A model generated the notes under the pieces. That model made no database searches, had not been told where the DNA came from, and was given only the letters and a program-made list of their open reading frames with translations. Of a DNA stretch of 64,000 bases, positions 17,071-24,685 are shown piece after piece. The position numbers were made by a program, and so were the translations under genes. Position 1 is the first letter of the stretch. Every line of letters starts with the position of its first letter. The DNA comes from Clostridiales bacterium (GTDB taxonomy: Bacteria; Bacillota; Clostridia; Oscillospirales; Oscillospiraceae): positions 1-64,000 of the forward strand of contig JALFUW010000012.1 of NCBI GenBank assembly GCA_022786995.1. The letters run 5' to 3'.

Positions 17071-17545
17071 TGCGTCTTTGGCGCTTACTGCACTTACTCG
17101 GGTTATCCGAGTAAGTGCAGTAAGCGCGTCCTAATCCAAGGGCGCACTTCTATACGGGGTAATCCCCGTATGTGCGTCCTGCGGAGCGAACAGCTCGGAC
17201 ACCTGAATGTCCGGGCTGTCTTGCGTCACTGCGTTCCGAACAAGGGGCTGCACCCCTTGCGCCGCTACGGCGGCTATCCTTGCAGACTTGGTCAGCAGAA
17301 ACGGTTTTACAAACCATTCTCGCTGACCAAGTTTTTATACTAATTCTCGATAAAAATGTTCAATTTTTATCGAGAAGGCACCGCCTGATGGCGTTGCCAA
17401 ATATGTGATTTTTGGAATAGAAAATCACATATTCCCGTCTCATATGATTCTCTAATAAAATGTTTAATCCGTATTGATTAAACATTTTAAAAGAGAATCA
17501 GTATTATATCGTGAATCTGACCGTCAGTAAATGCTGGCGGTCATT
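17071..17545. other. Array of about ten consecutive hairpins (possible oriT or structured RNA)
   Basis: Non-coding region almost completely filled by inverted repeats of unrelated sequence. Main stems: 17081-17100/17108-17127 (20 bp, perfect), 17152-17159/17164-17171, 17191-17200/17209-17218, 17241-17247/17253-17259, 17286-17296/17322-17332 enclosing a small inner hairpin (17303-17315), 17344-17356/17364-17376 (13 bp), 17377-17385/17390-17398, about 17400-17412/17421-17433, 17445-17453/17492-17500 enclosing 17457-17469/17476-17488, and 17518-17527/17534-17543. Short loops alternate with nested stems. Its place upstream of the relaxase gene fits an origin of transfer, but the number of perfect stems is unusual and a structured RNA is also possible. 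Confidence 0.6.
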
Positions 17546-17549
17546 TTTT
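17518..17549 (+). terminator. Terminator just upstream of the mobilization genes
   Basis: TGACCGTCAG (17518-17527) pairs with CTGGCGGTCA (17534-17543), 10 bp with one G-T pair and a 6-nt loop, followed by six T. It ends transcription entering from the cargo or attenuates the mobilization operon. AGGAGG of the next gene lies 11 nt after it. Confidence 0.75.
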
Positions 17550-17576
17550 ATCCAAATTTTAGGAGGTCATTCAACA

Positions 17577-17882
17577 ATGTCAAAGCGAAAATCCCTATCC
17601 CAACTGGAAGCTGAACGAGCCGCCTACGAACAGCAGCTTGTCCAGCTTCAACACAAAGCCCAACAGTACGAAAACCGGATTGCCTATTGTGAGAAGGGCG
17701 AACGGCGAAAGCGTACGCACCGGCTCATTACCCGTGGTGCCGCCGTGGAAAGCGTGGCTCCCGCTGTGAAAGATCTGACAGAGGTGGAGTTCTACGCTTT
17801 TGCGCAATCCGTCTTTGCTCTGCCGGAGGTTCAGTCTTTGCTTGCAGAAGCCGTTTGTTCTCATGACCAAGGGAGGGCTTGA
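17577..17882 (+). CDS. DUF3847-like mobilization accessory protein
   Basis: A 101-aa basic, helical protein with a Gln/Glu-rich coiled-coil N-terminus (LEAERAAYEQQLVQLQHKA) and RKRTHRLITRGAAVES in the middle. Small proteins of this kind (DUF3847-like) are regularly encoded directly upstream of MobA/MobL relaxases in Firmicutes elements and probably help recognise the transfer origin, like MobC. AGGAGG (17561-17566) precedes ATG 17577 by 10 nt. Its TGA (17880-17882) overlaps the TTG start of the relaxase as TTGA, pointing to translational coupling. Confidence 0.78.
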   Translation: MSKRKSLSQLEAERAAYEQQLVQLQHKAQQYENRIAYCEKGERRKRTHRLITRGAAVESVAPAVKDLTEVEFYAFAQSVFALPEVQSLLAEAVCSHDQGRA

Positions 17883-19354
17883 CCATCGCACTGTTTCATT
17901 TTCATGTCACCCAAATCAAGCGTAGCGCCGGACAGTCCGCCGTTGCCGCAGCCGCCTACCGTTCCGGCGAAAAGCTCCACAGTGAATACTACGGTGAGGA
18001 CAGCGACTACACCCGCAAGGGCGGAGTCATCTGTTCGGAAATCCTGCTGCCCGCCAACGCCCCGCCGGAGTACGCTGACCGGGAAACGCTCTGGAACGCC
18101 GTGGAGAAAGTGGAGCGTGGAAAGAAAGCCCAGCTTGCATACAGCTTTGACATTGCCTTGCAGAACGAGTTTTCCATGGAGGAGAACATCAATCTCGCAA
18201 GGCAGTTTTTATTGGAGCAGTTTGTGAGCCGTGGCATGATCGTGGACTTCGCTGTACATTCCCCGGATAAAGAGGGCGGTATCTCCAATCCCCACTTTCA
18301 TGTGATGTGTCCCATCCGTCCCATGGAACCAAACGGCCAGTGGGGCAACAAACAGCGGCGGGAATATGTGCTGGACGAGGACGGTGACCGCATCCCGGAC
18401 GGAGCCGGGGACTATGTGTTCAATGCTGTTCCCACCACCGACTGGGGCAGTCCCGAAACCCTGGAACACTGGCGACAGGCGTGGGCGGAACTGTGCAACG
18501 CCAAGTTTGCGGAAAAGGAACTGCCCAGCCGCATCGACCACCGCAGTTATGAACGGCAGGGTGTTGATCTCTTGCCAACCATCCACGAAGGCCCCACTGT
18601 CCGCTCAATGGAGCGTAAGGGCATTGCTACGGAGAAGGGCGAATTCAACCGCTGGGTGAAAGCAACCAATGCAGCCATTCGGGATATCCGAAAGAAGATT
18701 GCCGCTCTGGCAGAATGGCTCAAAGAGGTAAAGGGTGAACTGTCCAAACCCAAAGCCCCGGATTTGGTTTCCCTGCTGCAAGCCTATTTTGACCGTCGGA
18801 ACGCCGGTGCCTACTCCCAGAAAGCACGGATCAACAATCTGAAGGAAATGAACACTCTGTTCAACTATCTCATGGAAAATGGGATTCACGATCTGGACAC
18901 GCTGGAAACTCATGTGGATGCCCTCCGGGCATTTTCCGATTCTTTGAAAGCAAAACTGGATAACCAGACAGCCCACATGAAAGAAATCCGCAATCTGCCG
19001 CAGTATTTGGGCACCTACCACGAGATGAAGCCCATTTACGATGGTTTGCAGAAAATCAAATTCACCCGCTCCAGGGAAAAGTACAAGACTGACCACGTCG
19101 CTGAGCTGAGACAGTTCTACGAAGCCCGCCGCAAACTGTCCGCCCAATTCCCGGATGGCAAATTTGATCGCCAGAAGCTGGATGAAGAGTATGCCAGATT
19201 GGAGCAGGAGCACGAGGAAACCTATGCCCAGTTCAAATCCATCCGGGCGGATTCCCAGCAGCTTTGGAAAATCAAGTCCTATGTGGACTCCGCCCGCAAG
19301 AATTTGGAACACACGCAGCAACACACATCCCACAAACAAGAACAGGAAATTTGA
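17879..19354 (+). CDS. MobA/MobL-family relaxase
   Basis: A 491-aa relaxase. The N-terminal domain has AAAAYRSGEKLH near residues 23-34, containing a Tyr that may be the nucleophile, and the three-His-type metal site NPHFHVMCPIRPM near residues 138-150. The C-terminal third is a long charged coiled coil. Relaxases nick the transfer origin and lead single-stranded DNA into a recipient cell, here presumably using conjugation machinery supplied by another element, since no type IV secretion genes are seen. The TTG start overlaps the upstream stop. A terminator lies 42 nt downstream. It corresponds in place to tnpZ of Tn4451-type elements. Confidence 0.88.
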   Translation: MTIALFHFHVTQIKRSAGQSAVAAAAYRSGEKLHSEYYGEDSDYTRKGGVICSEILLPANAPPEYADRETLWNAVEKVERGKKAQLAYSFDIALQNEFSMEENINLARQFLLEQFVSRGMIVDFAVHSPDKEGGISNPHFHVMCPIRPMEPNGQWGNKQRREYVLDEDGDRIPDGAGDYVFNAVPTTDWGSPETLEHWRQAWAELCNAKFAEKELPSRIDHRSYERQGVDLLPTIHEGPTVRSMERKGIATEKGEFNRWVKATNAAIRDIRKKIAALAEWLKEVKGELSKPKAPDLVSLLQAYFDRRNAGAYSQKARINNLKEMNTLFNYLMENGIHDLDTLETHVDALRAFSDSLKAKLDNQTAHMKEIRNLPQYLGTYHEMKPIYDGLQKIKFTRSREKYKTDHVAELRQFYEARRKLSAQFPDGKFDRQKLDEEYARLEQEHEETYAQFKSIRADSQQLWKIKSYVDSARKNLEHTQQHTSHKQEQEI

Positions 19355-19395
19355 ATCCTTCATTCTGTCATAAAAGGGATCAAAGCATAATTTCA

Positions 19396-19446
19396 ATGGG
19401 CAGCACCTGTAATCACTTACGGATGCTGCCCATCTTTTCTTTTTTC
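19396..19446 (+). terminator. Terminator of the relaxase operon
   Basis: ATGGGCAGCA (19396-19405) pairs with TGCTGCCCAT (19424-19433), followed by a T-rich tail (CTTTTCTTTTTTC). The right end of the mobile element should lie between here and the thyA promoter, but I could not identify an attachment site. Confidence 0.85.
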
Positions 19447-19580
19447 TGTGTTGTAAAACATCACCGTTGGTAGTATGATATAGGCTATAGTCCACAAAAG
19501 TATAAAATCACTTTGTGCGATACGCCGAAAAACCACACGTCAAAGGGCACAGGGGAAATTTATCCTTGACAAATCCCGTG

Positions 19581-19671
19581 CCAGCGCGCACGCTGGTGTG
19601 GCAATCCGTATCCCCTGAGGATATGGGAAGGAACGGATTGCCACGTCGCTGCGCTCCTCGCAATGACAGCG
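19581..19671. repeat. Palindromic dispersed repeat (GGCAATCC...GGATTGCC type)
   Basis: A 12-bp inverted repeat, GTGGCAATCCGT (19598-19609) and ACGGATTGCCAC (19633-19644), is preceded by a small hairpin CCAGCG/CGCTGG (19581-19596) and followed by CGCTGCGCTCCTCGCAATGAC. This combination is familiar from short dispersed repeats that produce spurious peptides such as EERSDVAI in many genomes. Only one copy is in this window, so dispersal is from general knowledge, not shown here. Confidence 0.6.
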
Positions 19672-19682
19672 TTTTCTTTTCC

Positions 19683-19711
19683 TTGCCATTTTTCGCGCCC
19701 TGTGGTATGAT
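19683..19711 (+). promoter_or_regulatory. Sigma-A promoter of thyA-folA
   Basis: TTGCCA (19683-19688), 17-nt spacer, TATGAT (19706-19711), 28 nt before the thyA start. Confidence 0.7.
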
Positions 19712-19738
19712 GGCAAAAATAATGCTGGAGGAAAGACC

Positions 19739-20569
19739 ATGAGCTACGCGGACGAAGTATACAAGGCAACCTGCCGGAAAATATTGGAGGAAGGCTTTTC
19801 CGATGAAGGACTGGACGTGCGGCCCCACTGGGCGGACGGCACCCCGGCCCACACCATCAAAACCTTTGGCGTGGTCAACCGCTACGACCTGTCCAGAGAA
19901 TTTCCCATCATGACCCTGCGCCGCACCTACTGGAAGAGCGCGGTGGACGAGCTGCTGTGGATCTGGCAGAAAAAAAGCAACCGCATTGCCGATCTGGGAA
20001 GCCACGTCTGGGACGAGTGGGCAGGGGAGGACGGCACCATCGGCAAGGCCTACGGCTACCAGCTGGGAATCAAGCACCACTATAAAGAGGGTGACTTCGA
20101 TCAGGTTGACCGGGCACTGTTTGACCTCAAGCACAACCCTGCCTCCCGCCGGATTCTCACCAATATCTACAATTTCGAAGACCTGCATGAGATGAATCTC
20201 TACCCCTGCGCCTACTCCATGACCTTCAACGTCACTGGAAACAAGCTCAATGCCATCCTGAACCAGCGCTCTCAGGATATGCTCACCGCCAACAACTGGA
20301 ACGTGGTGCAGTACGCCGTGCTGACCCACATGATGGCGCAGGTATCCGGGCTACAGGTGGGCGAGCTTGTCCATGTCATTGCCGACTGCCATATCTACGA
20401 CCGGCACATCCCGGCGGTGAAGGCTATGCTGGAACTGGAGGGCTATGACGCGCCGACGTTCCATGTGGATGAAACGGTAACGGATTTCTATGCTTTCACC
20501 AAGGATTCGTTCTCCATGGAGAATTACCAGTATCATCCCTTTGATTTCGAGATACCTATGGCCATCTGA
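19739..20569 (+). CDS. thyA: Thymidylate synthase
   Basis: A 276-aa thymidylate synthase of the ThyA type, which makes dTMP from dUMP using methylene-tetrahydrofolate and releases dihydrofolate. The catalytic Cys is in LYPCAYSMTF. Other conserved parts are FPIMTLRRTYWKSAVDELLW, LNQRSQDMLTANNWNVVQY and the C-terminal HVIADCHIYDRH. Length is typical. Start ATG 19739 follows GGAGGAAA. The dihydrofolate reductase gene starts 9 nt after its stop, forming the usual thyA-folA operon in which FolA regenerates tetrahydrofolate. It is the first clear chromosomal gene to the right of the mobile element. Confidence 0.95.
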   Translation: MSYADEVYKATCRKILEEGFSDEGLDVRPHWADGTPAHTIKTFGVVNRYDLSREFPIMTLRRTYWKSAVDELLWIWQKKSNRIADLGSHVWDEWAGEDGTIGKAYGYQLGIKHHYKEGDFDQVDRALFDLKHNPASRRILTNIYNFEDLHEMNLYPCAYSMTFNVTGNKLNAILNQRSQDMLTANNWNVVQYAVLTHMMAQVSGLQVGELVHVIADCHIYDRHIPAVKAMLELEGYDAPTFHVDETVTDFYAFTKDSFSMENYQYHPFDFEIPMAI

Positions 20570-20578
20570 GGTGCATAT

Positions 20579-21058
20579 ATGGAGTTGATTGTAGCGGTAT
20601 ATGACGACTGGGGCATCGGCAGGGACGGCACCCAGCCCATTGCCCTGTCCGCAGACCGAATATTCTTCCGGGAGACCACCCGGGGAAGTCTCGTCATCGC
20701 TGGCAGGCGTACCATCGACGATTTTCCTGGCAGAAAACCCTTGCCCGGCCGGGTAAACGTGGCCCTGACCCGGCAGGAAATCGAAATCCCGGGCTTCATC
20801 GTCTGCCACAGCCCGGCGCAGGTGCTGGAGCTGGCGAAAAATCACGAACGGGCTTTCGTCATCGGCGGCGGCAGCGTCTACCGGCAGATGCTCCCGTATT
20901 GCGACAGAGCCTATGTAACCCGTGTTCATACCACGCCGGAATCTGACACATTTTTCCCCAATTTAGACGAAGATCCCCAGTGGTATCTGTCGGAAACCCT
21001 CCAATCCGGGGAGGAAAGCGGGATTTTTTACGAAATGCTGCTCTACAAGCGCAAATAA
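20579..21058 (+). CDS. folA: Dihydrofolate reductase
   Basis: A 159-aa dihydrofolate reductase, reducing dihydrofolate with NADPH. It begins with VAVYDDWGIGRDGTQP, then RIFFRETTRGSLVIAGRRT, the NADPH-binding VIGGGSVYRQML and DRAYVTRVHTTPESDTFFP. The region after DWGIG is diverged from the common GxLPW form (GTQPIALSADR), so binding of classical antifolates could differ (inference). Length is normal. It is co-transcribed with thyA, with no terminator between them, and runs towards a convergent gene ending at 21065. Confidence 0.92.
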   Translation: MELIVAVYDDWGIGRDGTQPIALSADRIFFRETTRGSLVIAGRRTIDDFPGRKPLPGRVNVALTRQEIEIPGFIVCHSPAQVLELAKNHERAFVIGGGSVYRQMLPYCDRAYVTRVHTTPESDTFFPNLDEDPQWYLSETLQSGEESGIFYEMLLYKRK

Positions 21059-21064
21059 TTCATC

Positions 21065-21790
21065 TCAGCCCTCTTCCGCCCCCGGAAGGGGGCTTCCGAA
21101 TTCCTGATACAGCCCCACCGCGGCGGTCACGCCCAGCGCTTCCGCTTCGGCTAACTGGGCCGCCACATCCTCCGCCGTCCGCCAAAGGGTGAAAACCGCG
21201 CTGTTTTCGTCAAGCGAAATTTGGTAGTGACAGTGCAGATGTTTGTCCTCCAGCCCGCCCTCCCGCCGCTCCCAAGGGGGCAGGGGAGTGGACTTTGCGC
21301 CGTCCTCCGTCAGAATGATTTCCAGCCCTTCCATGGTGGTGTCCAGCCAGATTTCCCGTCCCTGCCAACGGGTGAGCCGGGAAGCCATGGCTTCATCCGG
21401 CGGTACTGGGGATATAAAAACGCCGCAGTCCAGGCCTTCGGCATAAGCGTCTGATACGATCACAGGAATGGGAAGCGTTTCACACAGGTATTCGGCCACC
21501 TCCCGTGCTTGCCCCTCATCAGGCCGCTGAAAGTCCAGCAGCAGTCCCACGCATTGCAGATGCTGTATGCACTGGCCCAGTTCTGCTGCAATTCGTTCCG
21601 GGTCGTGGTCATGAATGGGGGTGCTGTCGTCGAGAATCAGCGCAGAACCGGCAGGCAGCCACTTTGGCAGATTGGAAAGCCCGTTTCCGCTGGATGAAAA
21701 ATGGCAGGCCATCCACGCCATTTGGTGGGGAAGAACCGCGCTGCCTTCCATTTCCGCGGCGGTCATGGCGAGATATTGTGGAATCGGCAT
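21065..21790 (-). CDS. Hypothetical protein with possible in-frame repeat insertion
   Basis: A 241-aa soluble protein of unknown family. It has alternating helices and strands (SALILDDSTPI, CVGLLLDFQRP, IPVIVSDAYA, CGVFISPVPP) that suggest a TIM-barrel-like fold, perhaps related to glycosidase-type proteins; no catalytic residues are certain. ATG 21790 is set by GGAAAGGAGG; an upstream in-frame ATG at 21823 has no site. Around residues 168-186 and at the C-terminus it contains Pro/Gly-rich stretches (STPLPPWERREGG, GSPLPGAEEG) encoded by GC-rich, palindrome-like DNA. These look like short repeat sequences read in frame. Confidence 0.6.
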   Translation of the reverse strand: MPIPQYLAMTAAEMEGSAVLPHQMAWMACHFSSSGNGLSNLPKWLPAGSALILDDSTPIHDHDPERIAAELGQCIQHLQCVGLLLDFQRPDEGQAREVAEYLCETLPIPVIVSDAYAEGLDCGVFISPVPPDEAMASRLTRWQGREIWLDTTMEGLEIILTEDGAKSTPLPPWERREGGLEDKHLHCHYQISLDENSAVFTLWRTAEDVAAQLAEAEALGVTAAVGLYQEFGSPLPGAEEG

Positions 21791-21818
21791 GGACAAAACC
21801 TCCTTTCCATGGTATAAT
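21790..21818 (+). promoter_or_regulatory. Sigma-A promoter of yqeG-peptidase operon
   Basis: TGGACA (21790-21795), 17-nt spacer, TATAAT (21813-21818). The -35 box overlaps the start codon of the divergent hypothetical gene, so the two genes may interfere with each other. Confidence 0.6.
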
Positions 21819-21868
21819 CCCACAGGATCATTCTATTTGTAGAATTGTATGAAAAACGGGAGGACAAT

Positions 21869-22375
21869 ATGCCCCTATCTTTTTTGCCGAAAATCATCGC
21901 GCCCAAGCTGACGGATTTGACGCCGGAGCTGCTGCGTGCCCGGAAGATCCGTCTGCTGATGCTGGACTTTGACAATACCATCGTCCCCTATACCACCAAT
22001 GTGCCCACCCCGGAAATGACTGCGTGGTTAGATGACATGAACAATTTGGAGGACATCCAATTGTGCATCGTGTCCAATAGCCACAAGGATCGGGTGCCCA
22101 GGTTCTGCAAAGAGCGTGGCCTTGCCTGCATTACCTATGCGCGAAAGCCCTCTGGCAAGGGGATTTGGGAGTGCCTGAGAAAATTTGGCATCCCCGCTTC
22201 GGAAGCGGCGCTGGTGGGCGATCAGATCTATACCGACGTCCTGGGCGCCAACTGCGCCGGTGTGACCTCCATATTGGTCAGCGCCATTGACAATCATAAT
22301 TTCTGGCTGAAAGCCCGGCATGTACTGGAACTGCCATTTATTTTCATCGCAAGGAACAGGAGGATTAAAAAATGA
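21869..22375 (+). CDS. yqeG: YqeG-family HAD phosphatase
   Basis: A 168-aa HAD superfamily (IIIA) phosphatase. The nucleophile motif is MLDFDNTIVPY, motif II is IVSNSHKDR, the lysine of motif III is in ARKPSGKGI, and the acidic motif IV is VGDQIYTDVLGANCAGV. YqeG proteins are common in Firmicutes and are thought to be phosphatases acting on phosphorylated lipids or related compounds; the substrate is not settled. GGGAGG sits 5 nt before ATG 21869; the in-frame ATG at 21845 has no site. Its TGA overlaps the next start as ATGA, so translation is coupled to the peptidase. Confidence 0.88.
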   Translation: MPLSFLPKIIAPKLTDLTPELLRARKIRLLMLDFDNTIVPYTTNVPTPEMTAWLDDMNNLEDIQLCIVSNSHKDRVPRFCKERGLACITYARKPSGKGIWECLRKFGIPASEAALVGDQIYTDVLGANCAGVTSILVSAIDNHNFWLKARHVLELPFIFIARNRRIKK

Positions 22376-23436
22376 AGAATCTGGAAAAGTATCTGTCCCT
22401 GCTGAGTGGGGAAGTGGACGGCCTGCTGCTGACCTCCCGTTACAGCCGCCACTACGGCGCGGAGTATGATATTGCTGAGGGTGTAGCCATCGTCGCGAAA
22501 GAGGGCTGCCGCTATTTTACTGACAGCCGTTACATGGAGTGCGCCGAGAAAAATCTGAAGGGTTTTGACGTGCGGATGGTGGATCGCTCCCGCAACTATT
22601 TCAGGTGCATCAACGACGCCATTGCCGACTTCGGCGTGACAACACTGGGCTATGAGGAGGACTATCTCACCGTTGCGGAGTTCCGGGGCTATGAAAAAAA
22701 TCTGAACGCCAAACTGATGCCCTTCAACAAGCCCATTTCTGATTTCCGCGGGTCCAAGGAGGAATGGGAACTCGACCTCATGAAGAAGGCACAGCAGATC
22801 ACCGATCAGGCTTTCACGGAGGTGCTGCCCAGAATCAAAGTCGGCATGTCCGAGCTGGAATTACAGGCGGAGCTGATCTACTGTATGTATAAAAACGGCG
22901 GCACTGGCCTGGCCTTTGACCCCATTGTGGTGTCAGGCCCCAACACCAGCCTGCCCCACGGCGTTGCCGGAGAGCGTAGAATTCAGGCGGGCGACTTCGT
23001 GACCATGGACTTCGGCGCTTCCTACATGGGCTACTGCGCGGATATGACCCGCACCGTTGCGGTGGGTTTTGCCACTGAGGAAATGAAGAAGGTCTATTCC
23101 ATCGTGCTGGAAGCCCAGAGGGCTGCCATTGCGGAGACGAAAGCGGGTGTAACCGGCGCGTTTGTGGACGGTATCGCCCGGAAGGTCATCGAAAACGCGG
23201 GCTACGGTGAATACTTTGGCCACGGCTACGGCCACAGCTTAGGCCTTGAGATCCACGAGAATCCCAATATGAACACCCGGAATCACGAGCCGCTGCCGCT
23301 TCATGCCGTATGTTCTGCCGAGCCGGGCATTTATCTGCCGGGAAAATTCGGCGTTCGCATTGAGGATGTGACGATTCTTACGCAGAACAGCGCAATCGAC
23401 ATAACCGCAAGCCCCAAGAATCTCATTATTGTCTAA
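22372..23436 (+). CDS. M24-family Xaa-Pro aminopeptidase
   Basis: A 354-aa cytoplasmic metallopeptidase of the M24 (aminopeptidase P) family, removing an N-terminal residue before proline. The N-terminal creatinase-like domain (residues 1-120) is followed by the catalytic domain with the five metal ligands: Asp in TMDFGASY, Asp in CADMTRTVAVGF, His in GHGYGHSLGLEIHENP, Glu in SAEPGIYLP and Glu in VRIEDVTIL. The short single creatinase domain fits the bacterial YqhT/PepQ-like group. In many Firmicutes this gene stands directly before efp, as here. Confidence 0.92.
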   Translation: MKNLEKYLSLLSGEVDGLLLTSRYSRHYGAEYDIAEGVAIVAKEGCRYFTDSRYMECAEKNLKGFDVRMVDRSRNYFRCINDAIADFGVTTLGYEEDYLTVAEFRGYEKNLNAKLMPFNKPISDFRGSKEEWELDLMKKAQQITDQAFTEVLPRIKVGMSELELQAELIYCMYKNGGTGLAFDPIVVSGPNTSLPHGVAGERRIQAGDFVTMDFGASYMGYCADMTRTVAVGFATEEMKKVYSIVLEAQRAAIAETKAGVTGAFVDGIARKVIENAGYGEYFGHGYGHSLGLEIHENPNMNTRNHEPLPLHAVCSAEPGIYLPGKFGVRIEDVTILTQNSAIDITASPKNLIIV

Positions 23437-23455
23437 CTTTTTTTGCTGTGCCCTA

Positions 23456-23484
23456 TTGCATAACCGTGATTTTTGCGGTACAAT
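23456..23484 (+). promoter_or_regulatory. Sigma-A promoter of efp
   Basis: TTGCAT (23456-23461), 17-nt spacer, TACAAT (23479-23484); 69 nt before the efp start, giving efp its own promoter besides read-through from the peptidase gene. Confidence 0.75.
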
Positions 23485-23552
23485 ATACGGGCTGAAACTA
23501 TGAACACAAATCGCCTCCCGACGAGGAGAGGCAGTCTTAGGAGGATAAACAC

Positions 23553-24116
23553 ATGATTTCTGCAGGCGATATTCGCAACGGTATTACCTTTGAGCTGGAC
23601 GGCAAGGTGATGCAGGTCATCGAGTTCCAGCACGTCAAGCCCGGTAAGGGTGCCGCGTTCGTCCGCGTCAAGATGAAGAACGTCATCACCGGCGGCGTGA
23701 CCGAAACTTCTCTGAACCCCTCTGCCAAGTTCCCCACCGCTTTCATTGAAAGAAAGAAGATGGAGTACTCCTACAACGATGGCTCCCTGTACTACTTCAT
23801 GGATCAGGAGACCTATGAGCTGGAGCCCATCGACGCTTCCGCTCTGGACGATTCCTTCAAGTTCGTCAAGGAGAACGATATCTGCACCATCATGAGCTAC
23901 AAGGGCAAGGTCTTCGGCGTGGAAGTTCCCAACTTTGTGGATCTGGTTGTTACCAACACGGAGCCTGGCTTCGCCGGCAACACCGCCACCAACGTCACCA
24001 AGCCCGCTACCGTGGAGACCGGCGCCGAGGTGAAGGTACCCCTGTTCATCAACGAGGGCGACAAGATCCAGATCGACACCCGCACCGGCGAGTATCTGGG
24101 CCGCTCCAAGGTCTGA
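23553..24116 (+). CDS. efp: Elongation factor P
   Basis: A 187-aa translation factor that relieves ribosome stalling at polyproline. It has the three beta-barrel domains. The tip loop near residue 32 reads [11 protein letters not shown], with Lys as the residue modified in many bacteria. The C-terminus is conserved ([18 protein letters not shown]). No modification enzyme gene is seen in the window. ATG 23553 follows TAGGAGGA. Confidence 0.96.
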   Translation: MISAGDIRNGITFELDGKVMQVIEFQHVKPGKGAAFVRVKMKNVITGGVTETSLNPSAKFPTAFIERKKMEYSYNDGSLYYFMDQETYELEPIDASALDDSFKFVKENDICTIMSYKGKVFGVEVPNFVDLVVTNTEPGFAGNTATNVTKPATVETGAEVKVPLFINEGDKIQIDTRTGEYLGRSKV

Positions 24117-24145
24117 GTGCGCACCTGCGTTAAGGAGAGGTTACT

Positions 24146-24610
24146 ATGACGATTTCTGAAAAGTCCGCTTATCTCAAGGGTCTGATGGACGGCCTGAAGC
24201 TGAACACCGAGTCCGACGAGGGCAAGATGATCGCTGCGATCGTAGATCTGCTGGGCGATGTGACCAAGCGGGTCACCGACATTGAGGAGACCACCATCGC
24301 CATCTCCGACGAGCTGGACGAGATCGAGGAAGATCTGGATGCCATTGAGGACTACATTCTCGACGACGAGGATGATTATGACTTCGGCGATGACGATGAC
24401 GAGCCGGACTGGCTGGATGATGAGGACGAGCTGGACGAGGAGGATCCCGAGGAAGGCTTTGAGTTCGGCGATGAGGACTCTACCATCTATGAGGTGGAGT
24501 GCGCCTGCGGCGAGATCATCGACTTTGACGAGGAGACGCTGGAGAAGGGAAGCATCGTCTGCCCCAGCTGCGGCGAGACTCTGGAGTTCTCTCTGGAGGA
24601 CGAGGAGTAA
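24146..24610 (+). CDS. Acidic protein with C-terminal zinc ribbon (CD1247-type)
   Basis: A 154-aa protein. Residues 1-45 are a helical domain (SEKSAYLKGLMDGLKLN, TEEGK-like charged region) of the kind annotated as CD1247 N-terminal domain in Clostridia. A long Asp/Glu stretch follows (residues about 55-115), then a zinc ribbon with CACGE and CPSCGE. Function is unknown; an RNA polymerase- or ribosome-associated role would be speculation. It lies 29 nt after efp and is followed by a terminator, so it is probably the last gene of the efp transcript. The base composition of the Asp/Glu run gives many false frames on both strands. Confidence 0.8.
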   Translation: MTISEKSAYLKGLMDGLKLNTESDEGKMIAAIVDLLGDVTKRVTDIEETTIAISDELDEIEEDLDAIEDYILDDEDDYDFGDDDDEPDWLDDEDELDEEDPEEGFEFGDEDSTIYEVECACGEIIDFDEETLEKGSIVCPSCGETLEFSLEDEE

Positions 24611-24625
24611 TTTGTATCTTCTAAA

Positions 24626-24662
24626 CCTGCCGCTGGTGAAAGCCGCGGCAGGCTTTTCTTCT
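24626..24662 (+). terminator. Terminator after the acidic zinc ribbon gene
   Basis: CCTGCCGC (24626-24633) pairs with GCGGCAGG (24645-24652), then CTTTTCTTCTT. It lies 24 nt before the lepB start. Confidence 0.8.
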
Positions 24663-24685
24663 TGTTGCTTGAAAGGAAATGACCC

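Noticed and set aside
17071-17545. CRISPR array in the hairpin region
   Set aside because: Stem sequences all differ and there is no fixed repeat-spacer period.
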